From positions 8,065,001 to 8,129,000 of the forward strand of contig OY727095.1 of the NCBI GenBank assembly GCA_963402885.1: a stretch of DNA of 64,000 bases. Reading direction: 5' to 3'. Shown piece by piece: positions 24,450 through 36,959 of the stretch (within the stretch, counting starts at the first letter, position 1; each line of letters starts with the position of its first letter). Under the pieces are notes generated by a model. It made no database searches, had not been told where the DNA came from, and saw only the letters and a list, made by a program, of their open reading frames with translations. Made by a program: the position numbers and the translations under genes. This stretch comes from Antedon bifida (lineage: Eukaryota; Echinodermata; Crinoidea; Comatulida; Antedonidae).

Positions 24450-24946
24450 TTAACTTAAAACGCTTCTAACTGATTCGATTTTGTCTTCAGTCAGCAACCC
24501 TCGACTTTGAAAATCTAAAATCAAACTCCAGCTGTCAGCATACTTCTTAAGGACAGGGAAGTTGTATCGTCCATCAAGAGTTTTTATTTCTGGATCACTA
24601 AGATTCTTTCCTAGATTGAAAACCTTTTTTGTGTGTAGTGAAAATGATGCTACCTTAAGCTTCTTGATATTATTGAAAGCAGGAAGCTTCTCTTTAATGA
24701 CTGACTCAAAGCCAAATTGTTCAGTTACCTTTATTGTGTCATACAGGACAGACAGATCTGTTTCACTCAATAATCCATTCCCAGTTAAAAGAGCTAAGAG
24801 GTCGATTGTACTGCTAACCCTTTTCACTGCTTCAATGTCACCTAACTTTTCTATAAATAGAACTTGCAGCCTGTTAAAGAGTTCACGTTGATCAAACCAT
24901 TTGGCAAAGTCTGTTATTAACTGTCGAAAATCATCCTTCGAGAGAT
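24450..24946 (-). CDS. gene C last exon: C-terminal tandem DED
   Basis: Phase-1 acceptor (TTGTATAG), 165 codons, stop at 24450. First bundle has VSSTIDLLALLTGNGLLSE; second has ADSWSLILDFQSRGLLTE, both DED-like and closest to gene A's 12574-13104 exon. It is joined to the Cys-rich exon through a 30-bp exon (26031-26060; DVRTSRPNA). Confidence 0.6.
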
Positions 24947-27900
24947 CTATACAATTAAAGATTTTTTTAAAATAAATTATCAAGTTATGTAACAAAGTAG
25001 GTATAATTAGCATAGTTTATGATTTTATTGAACGTTTGAATTGAAGTACTTAACTCTATTTTTTAAAGGTTTGTATAGTGAATAAACATACATCACATAC
25101 TTTCTAACAAAAATGAAACATTTTAAAATTATGTGATGAAATGTTTTATGACTCAGCAGTAACTGGTAGCATATCTACATACTCTGCCATGTAATTAAAC
25201 AATATAAATTTTAACTAAACCATATAAATTACACATAATTTATTATAACAAATATAACTCTGAAATTATATAGTAAATCTAGTGCAATAATGTCATTTTA
25301 AATTTAGTTTTATATATATAATCCAGACATGGATAAAGCATTTTCATAACTGATGTAATTAGCACCGTAAATACATCTTAGAGCTCTCTTCTGTACCCTT
25401 TCAATTCTAGTACATTGGATATTGGTTAATGAGCTATGCCACAATGGACATGCATATTCCAATTTATAGATTGATCTTCTGGAGCAAATCAGATTAAAAC
25501 CGAGTCAATCATGAGTTCATATTCACTTTCTGTTAGCATTTTCGTGCCATTATTCAAGTAAAACATTATTTCATTTTTATTTCATTAATGTTTTTCATCC
25601 AAAGAGAAATATCATTTAAAAAATAGAATTAAATACATTAAAAGAATAATAAAAAGGTAACAGTAGCATCGGCAGAACTTAAGATGTATACTTTTAAATA
25701 TATTCAACTTATACAACTTTTTATATCATTGTAAAATGATTTTATTAATTTATCCAAAGTTGCTATTACTATTACTCTCCCATTTAAACAATCTTACTAT
25801 AGAATTCTTTTTTACAATTATCTGTGATGGGTGACAATTCTTTATAAAGAAAGTATAGTATAGTACTTATAGTGTTATCATTAAAACCACATCTACACCA
25901 TTACTACTAGTATACACACAGCCACTGTCACTCATCAAGAGGGCCCCTTGATTGTCAGCATACGCTGTTTAGGGTTACCCTAAGGTGTAATAAATAAATA
26001 AATTACTATAATAAATATAACATACTGTACCTGCATTTGGTCTTGATGTTCTAACATCATCTGTAACAAAAACAAAACTTGTTCAATATATGCTAGCTAT
26101 GTACTTTTTAACGTTATATATTTATACAACCTGACTGTTTTGACTTGATATTTTATATTTCTATTTTCCAATGTCTATTTGTATGCTTTTTATATATTGT
26201 AAGTTTTTTCTATGTCTTTAATTGGTTCCTTCTGTTTTATTGTTATACCTGTTTGTGAAAACATATAAAAGATAACTTGAACTTGAACTAGCTAAATTCC
26301 AGATTTTGAGTGATTTGGTTAAGAAAGTGGAACCAAAATCACAGCCATATTTTGTTTGTCCAACAACGCATCCGATCTTATTCAATTCATAATTTGTCAT
26401 AGGTCAAATAAATTGTGTTTTGCCTACGTCCTTACGTTGCATCCTAGCAATAACTAAACGACCACCCAGATAATTTCTTCTCATAGAAAAAATATAACAA
26501 CAGAGAAACAAGTTTTGCGTTGAGAACATCAGATTTACAGATACCAAAACAGATGAATGTTTATGCTAAGGTATGATAAAGATTAATATATCAAATATAA
26601 TATAGGCTTATTGCATAATGGTACTACTACAGAGTAAGAGGAATGAAGATATTACAGCTAATGGCTAAGTACATGTTTCAACAGATACGGTACATTCTAT
26701 TGATATTGAATTGTTGATCAAAAATAGTCATGCAAAGATATTCAATGCATATGGGAGGTAATAATATGTTTCTAAATAATTATATATTTTTTACATTGCC
26801 TACTTGTTGGATACTGTATTTTTACCTCCAAATAGCCGCTGGTAACGTGTAACATCCATGCTACACATGCCATGTTTGTTGCAAGGCAATGTCTTATGCT
26901 GGAAATCACCAACAATTTGAAAATGTTTCTTTTCTGATGTATCACTACAGAGACATGGAATGCATCTCTTGAACTGTATCCCTCTTCTACCACCATCTTT
27001 AGAATGTTCAACTGACATCTCCACCACTGACAAAACCTAAACATATAACACATAATCAATGTGCAGCCAATTGATAATTAAGTTACAATAAAATAATAAT
27101 AATATAATATCCTGGATTTTTATAGCGCCTAATGTTGTGAAACCTCTAAGCGCTGAACATTATTACCCCAGTCATTTTTTTTGGGATCAAATACGTATGG
27201 AAACATACTCCCAAATGCAGCTAGTAATCAGCACAAAGTTGTGTCTAGATCTAACCGGGTTCCCATTTATACACCTGGGTGTGGAGAGAGGCAAACGTAA
27301 TTAAAGTATCTTGCCTAAGGATACAAGCAATGCGGCGAGAGGTGGATTCGAACCTCGATCTCACGATCAGTAATCAAACGCTCTAAAAATACTATTGTAG
27401 GGAAAAACAGTAGTGGTCCTAAAAGTAAAAAGTTAATCATGTCTCACATTTGATTTTGTAATATCTAGTATAAAAATATTTAAAAGAAATCATATAAAAA
27501 TGTTTATAAAACCCTAACATACCCTTTTACATGCTTCAGAGGAGGGTTCCTCATCACTTGGTCCTTCAAAAGTATTTGTTCTTTTAATAGTCACCTGGAA
27601 AGAGAAAAATATTAATGTTTTGATATCTGACTTCTGATATTTAACCAAATAATCAGAAATAAAGATAATTTGCAGCTGCACTAATTGTACTAATCAACAA
27701 TATGTAACTTAAAAATCAAAATAAAAAAGTGAACTTTCATTAGATATTTTCTTTTATACCTTTAACAAGAACTTTCGCTCATCCTCCTTAGTTACAAATT
27801 TGACAAGAGACAAAGTTACATGATGGTACTGGTCAAGATAAAGTTCTGCATGATCACATGATAGTTCTGGTTCAAATCCTTCTATTTGAAATTTGTTGAG

Positions 27901-30900
27901 GAAATCTATAATTATATATGGAAACAGTACATCTGGCAGATATCCCTTAAAGTCATAATAGATACTGATAGATTGTGAATCATCCGGCACTGATGGTTTC
28001 ACTTCAGTTGATGTCTTAAAAGCAAGTCGCAGTGGCACAAAGAATGACCGCTTTAAAATGGATTCCTAAAATAAAATTTACATTTAAATTCTTTTAAGCA
28101 TATTAAACATCACATCATGTAAACGTTAAAAAAACATTTAGCTGAAAGTTTAATTGATGTCTACCTTTAAAATGTGTATTCCCCTAACTATCCTGTAATG
28201 TATGCATTGCCTGACTCTCAAACCCACAGTTTTTCATACCAAAGGCATGGGGAAAATATTTGGGGTTGAGACTAAAGAATAATGAGGTACTGCGTAAGAT
28301 GAGCAGAAATATAATGAGAAATATATTGGGGTCAAAAGGCTAATGTAGTTTGATCTCCACATCCTTCATGTTTTACACAAAAATAAAAAAAAAACAGAAA
28401 TTCAAGAAACAAAACTTACTGTAGATGTACTTTCCATATCTTGGCTGCTGGTTGTCTTCCTTTCACAAATGAAACCTAATCGAATCATCAATTCTACAAG
28501 GTAATCAAAATCTTTGCCCACATCAACCTCACGCTCTTCCCATAATTTGCGTAACAAGTCTTCTTCCAGTATCCCCTGGTCTAGCTTATCAAAAGCATCA
28601 CTAAACTTGGCAGGCTAAAATTCAAGAGCAGAAATGATACAATAAAGCAGAGTACATTTTCACAACCTATAGTACACCATTTTTGATGAGTATGGGGTTA
28701 CATCAGTTCCACGCAGGCTCTGTCATAAATAGAGAAAAAGAGCCTGTTTAATTCTAAATTGACAAGACATGACTCTAGGAAAGAAACATGTTATTGAAAA
28801 GTGTAACATCTTTCCCACATAATAAGAAATGATACTGAACAGGGGACGTCATCTCAAATTCTTGTTTACAATAAAATACTACTTACTGGAAAATCTGGTG
28901 AAACCACAGTTACAAATGCTGTGACAATTTCAACCAAGCTATCTGGATTTAACACCACTTGATTCCTCAATAATTTGTTGTCAGGCATGTAAATAACTTC
29001 ACCAAGATCGTACAAGAAGTTGAGAAGAAATGCTTTTTCGCTTTCATCAATACCATTCTTAGAAGTCAGTGTTTTAAGCTAAAGAAATAATTTATTTTAA
29101 TTGATTTATGTAAAATATAAAATCCTGTTTGTAACATGTATTTATTAATTTTTGTTCATTGTTTTTAATTGAACACAAAGTTTTGATGAACAATTGACAT
29201 CCTGCTGGTTCACAATGATTACATTTAATAACTGTTTATTTATTTTTATTGCCATTGATTTTGCCATTCACAAAAATGCAAATATAAAAGCATATAAATG
29301 AATAAACTTTAGTGTCTATATTAAACAATGACGCTTGACAATTGACAAGGACAAGACTCTGGCAAATTGTAATGGTCAACTTCATATATTTGAATTTATC
29401 GAATATTTATAGAATAAAGTCCTAAAGGGTTTTAATATACACTACTTAGAGTTAGTCTATTTATTTCATTTTTATGATAGAAGAATTGTATAATAATTAT
29501 AGTTGTGTCAAATGTCATAAAAATTCAATTTTAATAAATATTCAATTCTCTTCAATGGCAGGTTGATTTTAAAAAAAATTACCTCTTTTAAAGGACACAA
29601 CAGTTTTTCCTTCCTCAGATCATGTAGACCACAGCGAAAACGTAGCAACTTTAGAGGAACTTCTTTTTTTAAATCAGTCATAAGCTGATCAATAACTTGT
29701 TTGAGATTATAAAAGCTCTCATCTGTAGTTTTCTTGCTGTTTTCGATTGCAAAATAGTCGTAAATATGTTTTGCATACGGTTTTTTTTTTATTGATTTTT
29801 TAATCTGCTTAAATATCTTCTTTGCCTGGATGTATTTAAATAAAAGTTATGTCAATAGATCACATACAAAATATTGGTGGAAAGAAAACAGAACAGACCT
29901 GCCAGAAAATACTGTAGTTAGTTTTTGGCAATAATAAAATATGAAATGCAAGATAAAAAAAGACGGTTATGCATTGACAATATCTTTATAGGAACGTGCT
30001 GACAAAATTTAATTTGTAGTTTTTGTGTAAAATCCTATGGAATACGGCCACTCCTGGTACGAGGCAAGACCTAGCTCTCTGCCTGCATTGTTAAAATAAT
30101 GATATATCTGAAATGGACTAGGCCTACAGGGTTCCCCGGCTGACTGAAAAAACTTCAAACTAGGCGTAGATTTATCAAGCAAGTCTATAAGACGGCAAGA
30201 ATCCATTAAATATGTAAGAAATTACTGAAGAAATTTAATAAGCTTGTACTTTTGTAGAGTGGGTACGCTCAAAACTCATTCAATATGTGTGTTGTGTGTG
30301 TGCGTGAGAGAATAGGTTGTGACAGCCTGGAGGGAAATTTGAACCATGGCCTACTTTTTAAAATGTTATATGCCATTCAATTGTGTTTTGAAATGCAAAT
30401 AAATAAACTGAAGGTGAGTCATATTATTTATTATTGATTGTGAACAGCTGTAATAAAGACAAAAGGCTGTCGCAAAGCAACATTTTTTACCAACATGATG
30501 TCGATGTGTAAATGATCTATACCTATATAATATGTCATATACTGACATTTTGTAGTTTTATTTAACTTAAAATTTAAAAAGTATAACAGGCCTAACAATA
30601 GTACTACTGTAATAATGTAGAAACAGAAGGAGTATTAACCTCAGCATTTTGTTCTTCTTCAGTCTTACCAAGCTTACCCTTATGTGTACCCACAATAAGG
30701 ATAGTTGGTTGGTCAACTTCTTTCCCTGTGTTTTCTCGCAAAATACGACTATGAGAATAAACTGTCAGGATGTAGGATAAAATAAACTGAAGATTGGTCC
30801 AATGGTGTTTATGCTTTTTCTGAAAAAAAAATCATTATTCCTACATTTTATATATACTGTACATTTAATTTTAATGATATCAAAGTTTGCATCTTATAGT

Positions 30901-33900
30901 TCTTTTAATCACAATTAAACTTGATATCTGATTTTACAACTTTTCCAAATTTCAATCTTCATAGATAAAGCTAAACTCTTTTGTAACATGGTCTTGAAAT
31001 ACTTACTCCATTTGAATCAATGACAGTAGCACGAGCATTAAGGGGTTTACTGAGATCGAACACTACAACGTAAAGGGCTTCTAGTGTCATGAAGAGCTAC
31101 AAAATAAAAATGATTTTGTTATACAATTATTTAAATTAAAGCCTTCTGATATAAAAGAAAAAGGTATGGCATAGTATTTTACTACAAATTTAAGTTATAA
31201 CAAATTTATTAAAATAATGCAATGCCAAAAAAGAGGCATAAGAAAATAACAAATTAAATTTCAAATTAACTCAGCGCCTCCTACACTAAGAAAAGTTTCC
31301 AACTTGGACAATTTCTAAACCAATCTAGTAATTTTCAAAAATGTGGTCTTATCTACTCTCAAAAACATACCAAAATCAAATTGAAATTGAAAATATATTT
31401 TCACTATACAAATTATATCGTTTTTACAAACAAATGTGGGATGTTGATTTTTTTACAGCTTACAAGGCAAATAAGTTTACTAGAACTTACACGATGAATA
31501 CCATGGTATATCAATTGTCCTCCATGATCCCAGATGTTGAATGTGTCTGTATAGGTTTTTCCCTTATTTTTCTCAATATCCTGAATTACTTCTTCATCTA
31601 ACTGCTCTTTTGCATCAAATGGAATAGTTTCACCACCTGTAGTGAGATAAAATTGGTTTTCTTCAAAGTTATAAATTTCATCAAATGAACAAAATCTACA
31701 AAATTGCAGTGCATTTTTAATATTAAAAAAAACACAAACTTATAACTGTAAAAAGTTATTAATAGTTTTGTAGTAAAAAGTGATATCATAATATTGTTAA
31801 GTGTTCTAAAATGTCATGCTATCAATTTTCTATTAGAGCAGCTCAGCAGAACTTTAATTTGTTTGCGGGCGTGTTTGATTTATTTCTTGGAACCACACAT
31901 ACTGTACATACATGAACTTTCATTTAAATCAACATTATTATTATCATTGATATAATAATAATTGATATAATGAATGATAATGAACATATATATATATATC
32001 TCTACCCATAGGGAGAAAATAATTATATAATATAATAATATTTTTATTTATTTATTACTATGTGTTACATACCATCTGCAGTCATTTTCTTGTTAACCTA
32101 AAACATAAAATAATATACAAATAATGAATGTTTGAGTTGGATGGTGAGAGGATTTCATTAGTTGATTCTGCCTCTGCCTCAAATCTATTAAAATAGGCTG
32201 CGCTTCAATTTAGGACATGGAGTAGTTTTATATAGACACTGCACACTACAGGCTGATTTTCGAAAGCAGATCAGTCAACAGCTTATAGCGTGGTAGAAAA
32301 CTATCACACATTTTTATGAAAAGCTGAACGTTTAAGAGTATTGTTCATTATCGTCATTAGACATCCATTCAATAGAATTAATACTGAACGACGTATGATG
32401 CGTAATTACCAATCAAATGGTAAGAATACACTTGCTCTTTCTTTTGCTAATGTTTGATAAATATATTTCAACATACACTTATCTACAATACAATATTATT
32501 CATAGTACTTTACTTTACTCACTTCTTTGTTTTTCTGCATTGATGTATCATCATGATCAGCAGTCAGTACAGTTTTTGTCTTCATTCCTGAAAATAACAA
32601 TTTATTTTAAAATTGATACAAAAAGATAGGTCAAAAACAGTTCTAATTATTTTGTAAATCATTAAAAAATGTGAAATGTTTACCAATATTATTGCTACAT
32701 ATTTAGATTTTAAAATGTATGTATACCTCTCAGAGTTGCCTCATTAGTCTTGTCCTAATAAAAGAAATTTATTTATTTATTATTTTTTATCACAAAATAA
32801 ATACTTCCACCTTTATCAATGTGGAACCTACACATTTAATGTTCTATAAATAAAATAAAATAAACTAAATTAATTTTGAGCATATAAATCATTTTATATA
32901 AAAAGACTTTATTTAGATTTAAATTAGTATGATGCTCCAGTTTTGGCTGGTTAAGAATAAGTATAAAAGTCCAAAAGGCAATTTTATGTTTACATGACAT
33001 AATATTGTGGACATACGTTTATAGTTGAACTTTCTTTTTCATTCAGTTTGTCAGTAAAACATTTTGTATACTGTTTTGTAGGATTACCTGTGGGAAAAAA
33101 AGGGTACAAACGTTTGTAAGTTTTGATCTCTCTATTATTCTTCTAATAGTCTGCAAAACTGTATAAAACATATTACCACTGTTAAACTCATTAAAGTAAG
33201 TTGTATGAAATGGAACCCTGAAAGAAGTATAGAATAAATCAATGCTGGTACTGTACCTAATAAAACATGAAGAGTGTAAAATGCAATAGTTAAAAATGTG
33301 ATGGTTGAAATTCATATAGAAATCAGCCAATCTCTGTGTACATAATTCCAGCCAGATATTTTATTGTTAATATCAACTTATTATCAAACACCATGCCAAT
33401 GATTGAATGTTTGCATCTACTGATGATGATAATAACAATGTTAAATGTATTCATGTTTACCACTATCCTCTGTATCCTCTTCCCATGTTGTGCTTACAGT
33501 TGTTATCATTGCTATTCCATCTGTAACTTTATGGGCTACCTCAAATCTAAAGTAAATATAATTTGAAACCAATAATGAATGGTAATTTTTAATTCTGCAA
33601 TATTTATTAACCCTTTTTTAAGTACTTTTTTATATTGCTTAGGTAACCCACATATTTCTTATATTCATTTCACTGTACTTAACTACTACTTACTTCTTTC
33701 CAAGTAAGGCATTGATGAGGCAAGTTTTACCCACTCCTTCCTGTCCAATCACCTTAAGCATTCCAAGATTCATTTTGACTTTACCCCCTTTAAAGGCTTC
33801 AATGTATGCTTCCTTAGCACGTTTTCCACCAGCAGTAATAAAATATGGAATTTCCTCTAACAAAAAAATAAAAAAAAAAATAAATAAAAATATTAGGAAA

Positions 33901-36539
33901 GTTACAAATTATTAAGAAACATTTCTAGAAAAAAATAGACCCCCTAGACGATTATATCGGCCCCCTTTATCAAAATCAAAATCCGGCCCCTGAGCTTTGC
34001 TCCCTGATGCAAAACTACTACAAAGCAGATATTACATTATCATCCCATATATCACCACCAAAGTTTGTCAGCAGCAGCAATAAAATATAGAATATCTAAA
34101 AGCACAAATTAAAAATCATGGATGTTATAAATCAGTGCTCCACAAACTTTATATTTTGTGGCTTAAAATATGGACCAACCCGTGGCCCGGACACCAGTTA
34201 GCCAGCTACCCACCCCATCCTCCATCTCCTGATCCACTATTATGTACATCAACATAATTCAATTTTGTAGTGACAGCTTCAAAAACTGCTTTGTCTTTTG
34301 CTAGGTTGTTGAAAAAGATTTCCAGAGCATGTGGTTGGTATCGGTGTTCAACTGCCAAGGAAGAGTGGGTCTTGACTACTACATCCACACCTTAAAAATA
34401 ATGTTAACATTTCTTTTAAAGCAGTCACATTTCTTATAATAGGCATAATTTCAAAAAGAATGTGTTTTCAATTTTTTATGATACATAAAGGTCCGATGCG
34501 ATGACTGTGTAAATCCATTCTTTCAATTTTAAAAATGAAGTGACCTTAAAGTTCAATATGCCTATCATAGAAAATATATGCGAACGTAAAACGTACCCAC
34601 AGGCCAAGTGGTATATTTTGCAATCGCAGAGACATAGGCTGGTTGCTGTACGTCTGGGGGTGCGAAAATTGTAAATGCGCGATACTAACACCCATGGGCT
34701 GATCTGTAAGGAAATTTTGAAAAAAAAGAGCTGCTAGGTCCCCGGAAATTGCAATTATACATTGATATAAGAAGCAAAATTACAAGTCTACAGAGAACCA
34801 GCCCACCAAGGTTGGGATGGAGCTAAGAGTTATATACTTGCTAGGTCCCCGGGAGAGGGGGGAGGGGAGATAGGCTCCCCGACGTAGCCCCAGGCTGGCA
34901 CCACCACTGATTTGAAAAATTCTACGTTGCATGAAATACCCAGTAATGACTATAAAATGATGAAGATAAGGAAACATACAATAGATAGAAACACTAGGAT
35001 AAATTGAGAATTAGAAAAAGCATAAAAAACACACTGTTATCTTAATAATATTTTCAGAATGTTTGTAACATGCAGAACATAACTATCAATCTGATTTTCT
35101 CAATATTTTTCTTGTTTGCAACTTAAATGCATACTTACAATTTAAAAAAGTAATATTTTTTAGTTTTAGTAACCTTGTACTAAAAGCTATTTCAAACAAA
35201 CATATAAACAAATATTACCTCTTCTTTTCTCATCAATGATTGCCTCCCAGTTTTCTAAAAAGTTTTGCTGACTTTTAGTACTGAAGATTGTTGCTAAATC
35301 TTTAATAAGCTTTCCATTCAACTGTATGTCTTTTAATTCTGACAAGGCAGATCTACTATCTGAATCTAGAGAAAACACTATCGTATTTGGATCCGCCATA
35401 GTTTTGACGTCACTTAAACTGAGAGATGGGTTTACACTTCTGAAATGTTCATTGATCTTTTTGAATATTTGGTTGCAATATGTAACAACTTCCCTAAACA
35501 AGCCCGTTTCAACGCTTTGTACAAATCTACACTTTACATAAACTTTTGAATAATGAAGAAATGTTAAATACTTTTATATACTACAAATAATTTTTTATAA
35601 AAAATCAATAAAACATTTTAAAAGAAATACTTTGTTATCCAATTAAATTAAAAGGTTTTTTAACATCACAATTAAAACAGATTTAAATTTTTCTTAATTA
35701 TAAAAATTTAATTTATAATTATAATTAAAACTCTACAATAAGAATAAAATATTGTTTTATTTTTGTTATAAAGTTTAATAACAATTTAATTCTGTATTTA
35801 ATTGTGATTAAAAACATAATTAACAACATACTGTAGTCACATAAAGTTTAAAATAGTTCATTATATTAATATGAATCAATCTCATTCACAACTCTCAATC
35901 TATCAAGTACCCATATTGGTAAGTAAACAAATCGTAGACAGTCTAATCATAAAGCACACTCACCATTAAATCAATATTACAAATGTAATAATAATTACCT
36001 GTAAAACCATCAAGTAGTATATTTCTTGAATGTCTTGTAAGAATACTTGCAAACGACTCTATTTTTTCTGGTTTATCTTCTAGAAGTAACTCACTTTCCA
36101 GATAACAAGCAACATCCCAAATATTTGGTAACATAAGATGTGTCAGGTTATAGTAAGAAGTTATCCTAAATAACGAACCTTTTCCAACTTCAACTAAGGC
36201 CTTGAACAATCGCCTTCTATATGGTGACAACTGTTGGGCATTAGTATATATAAGATTGTTATCTTTCATATACTGACTTACAAGATCTACGGCCTCCTTT
36301 ATATGAGACAGTTTTGCAACCTCTAACAGGATGCAAACATTAGTTGCTGAGATAACACCTTTGTCTTGGAGCAAATTGAATAAATCATTTGCAATATAGT
36401 CTGGTTTAATGTACCCTTCAGGTATGAAATCCAAAAGGCAGAATTTTAACATTCTATATTTTTCGCCTCCATAATGTCTACTGAGGTCAGATTTCAAAAT
36501 GTTAAACTTTATGTCACTTCCAAAGGTTGCCATTTCCAA
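24450..36539 (-). CDS. gene C: tandem DED / TRADD-N-like / Roc-COR GTPase / Cys-rich / tandem DED protein
   Basis: Exons (minus): 35999-36539, 35219-35542, 33694-33856, 33461-33546, 33017-33087, 32727-32754, 32523-32587, 32073-32097, 31491-31636, 31007-31096, 30640-30819, 29583-29825, 28887-29078, 28420-28614, 27760-28065, 27523-27594, 26826-27036, 26031-26060, 24450-24946. They sum to 3465 bp (1154 aa) with all phases matching. Domains: tandem DED (1-180); TRADD-N-like (181-288); Roc GTPase (~320-600) with G1 GQEGVGKT, G3 WDHGGQ, strand ALYVVVFDLSK and G4 IVGTHKGKLG; COR (~600-885); Cys-rich segment (910-979); 10-residue linker; tandem DED (990-1154). ROCO proteins are GTP-dependent dimerising scaffolds, so this is plausibly a GTP-switched death-fold assembler. 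It has no LRR or kinase domain. One donor (after 30640) is non-consensus GTTAAT. Confidence 0.8.
25325..25500 (-). mobile_element. LINE (CR1-like) reverse-transcriptase fragment
   Basis: Minus-strand reading contains LEYACPLWHSSLT and RIERVQKRALRCIYG, the classic C-terminal RT motif of CR1/Jockey-type LINEs. It is broken by stops on both sides. It lies in the last intron of gene C. Confidence 0.65.
27093..27400 (-). mobile_element. tRNA-derived SINE-like repeat
   Basis: Contains GGTGGATTCGAACCTCGATC (reverse of a Pol III B-box) and the text ATTTTTATAGCGCC...AAGCGCT seen in widespread invertebrate SINE/MITE repeats, ending in AT-rich DNA. Within a gene C intron. Family not identified. Confidence 0.5.
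31007..33856 (-). CDS. gene C Roc GTPase exons, with a spacer split over tiny exons
   Basis: Nine exons carry the GTPase as far as the strand after G3. Walker A (GQEGVGKT) is in 33694-33856 and DHGGQ in 31491-31636. Between them lie exons of 86, 71, 28, 65 and 25 bp encoding a polar, Lys/Thr/Asp-rich insertion of about 85 residues. The 28- and 25-bp exons are microexons whose inclusion is required by the phase chain. The insertion replaces the short switch I region of other Roc domains. Confidence 0.75.
34206..34392 (-). pseudogene. decayed TRADD-N-like exon 2 of gene C
   Basis: Acceptor and first ~40 codons match gene A's 15670-16065 exon (QPHALEIFFNNLAK in common). Homology then stops and no matching donor is seen. 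Splicing 35219-35542 directly to the Walker A exon keeps the frame (phase 1 to phase 1), so this exon can be skipped. A 55-bp relic of the Walker A exon start lies at 34055-34110. Confidence 0.65.
34393..35218 (-). other. gene C intron DNA, no exon seen
   Basis: Includes a GC-richer patch (34790-34910, with CCCCGGGAGAGGGGGGAGGGG) that looks like an unrelated repeat insertion. No ends could be set. Confidence 0.35.
35999..36539 (-). CDS. gene C start exon: tandem DED
   Basis: Starts at ATG 36539 just inside an acceptor (TTTTTTTTCAG) and ends in phase 1 at donor GTAATTAT. Aligns along its length with gene A's start exon: KYRMLKFCLLDFIPEG, GVISATNVCILLEVAKL, QLSPYRRRLFKALVEV. Filament-forming adaptor role by family knowledge. 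Confidence 0.75.
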
Positions 36540-36959
36540 ATAAATCTAAATTTTTCTGAAAAAAAAAACAAAAAACAAATGGTTTAAATAAACGTGTAAT
36601 GTAATCAATTGATTAATAGTGTAGGTTTTTTTTTTAATCTAAAGTAAAATTAGGAGGTTCTGTTCTGTAGAAAACGAATTGGAATAAATTGAAATAAGCA
36701 GAAATTTTTAAGTCATAAACACATCATGGATATAAATATTCGTTCTAAAAACGTTTATTGTCCTATTTTCTCAGGAGTGGGGAGAAAATGTAAAAAGCAA
36801 ATCAATTAAAATTCTTCTATGAAGTAGTAACAGCCAAACCAATATTCCATTATTACTGGACTTGTAGTAGTAAACGTATAATGTCATTAAACAGCATAAC
36901 ATTTGTTTTGAAAAAGAAAAGAGAGAACAAAATCGGGCCAATTTTATCGATAATAAGGG

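Noticed and set aside
26772..27059. Alternative frame over gene C's Cys-rich exon
   Set aside because: The flanking exon ends in phase 0, which selects the other frame (VLSVVEMSVEH...). That frame also gives the Cys pattern expected after COR.
30009..30206. 65-codon minus-strand frame in a gene C intron
   Set aside because: Composition looks somewhat protein-like, but there is no acceptor or donor in a phase that fits gene C, and the neighbouring exons already join in frame.
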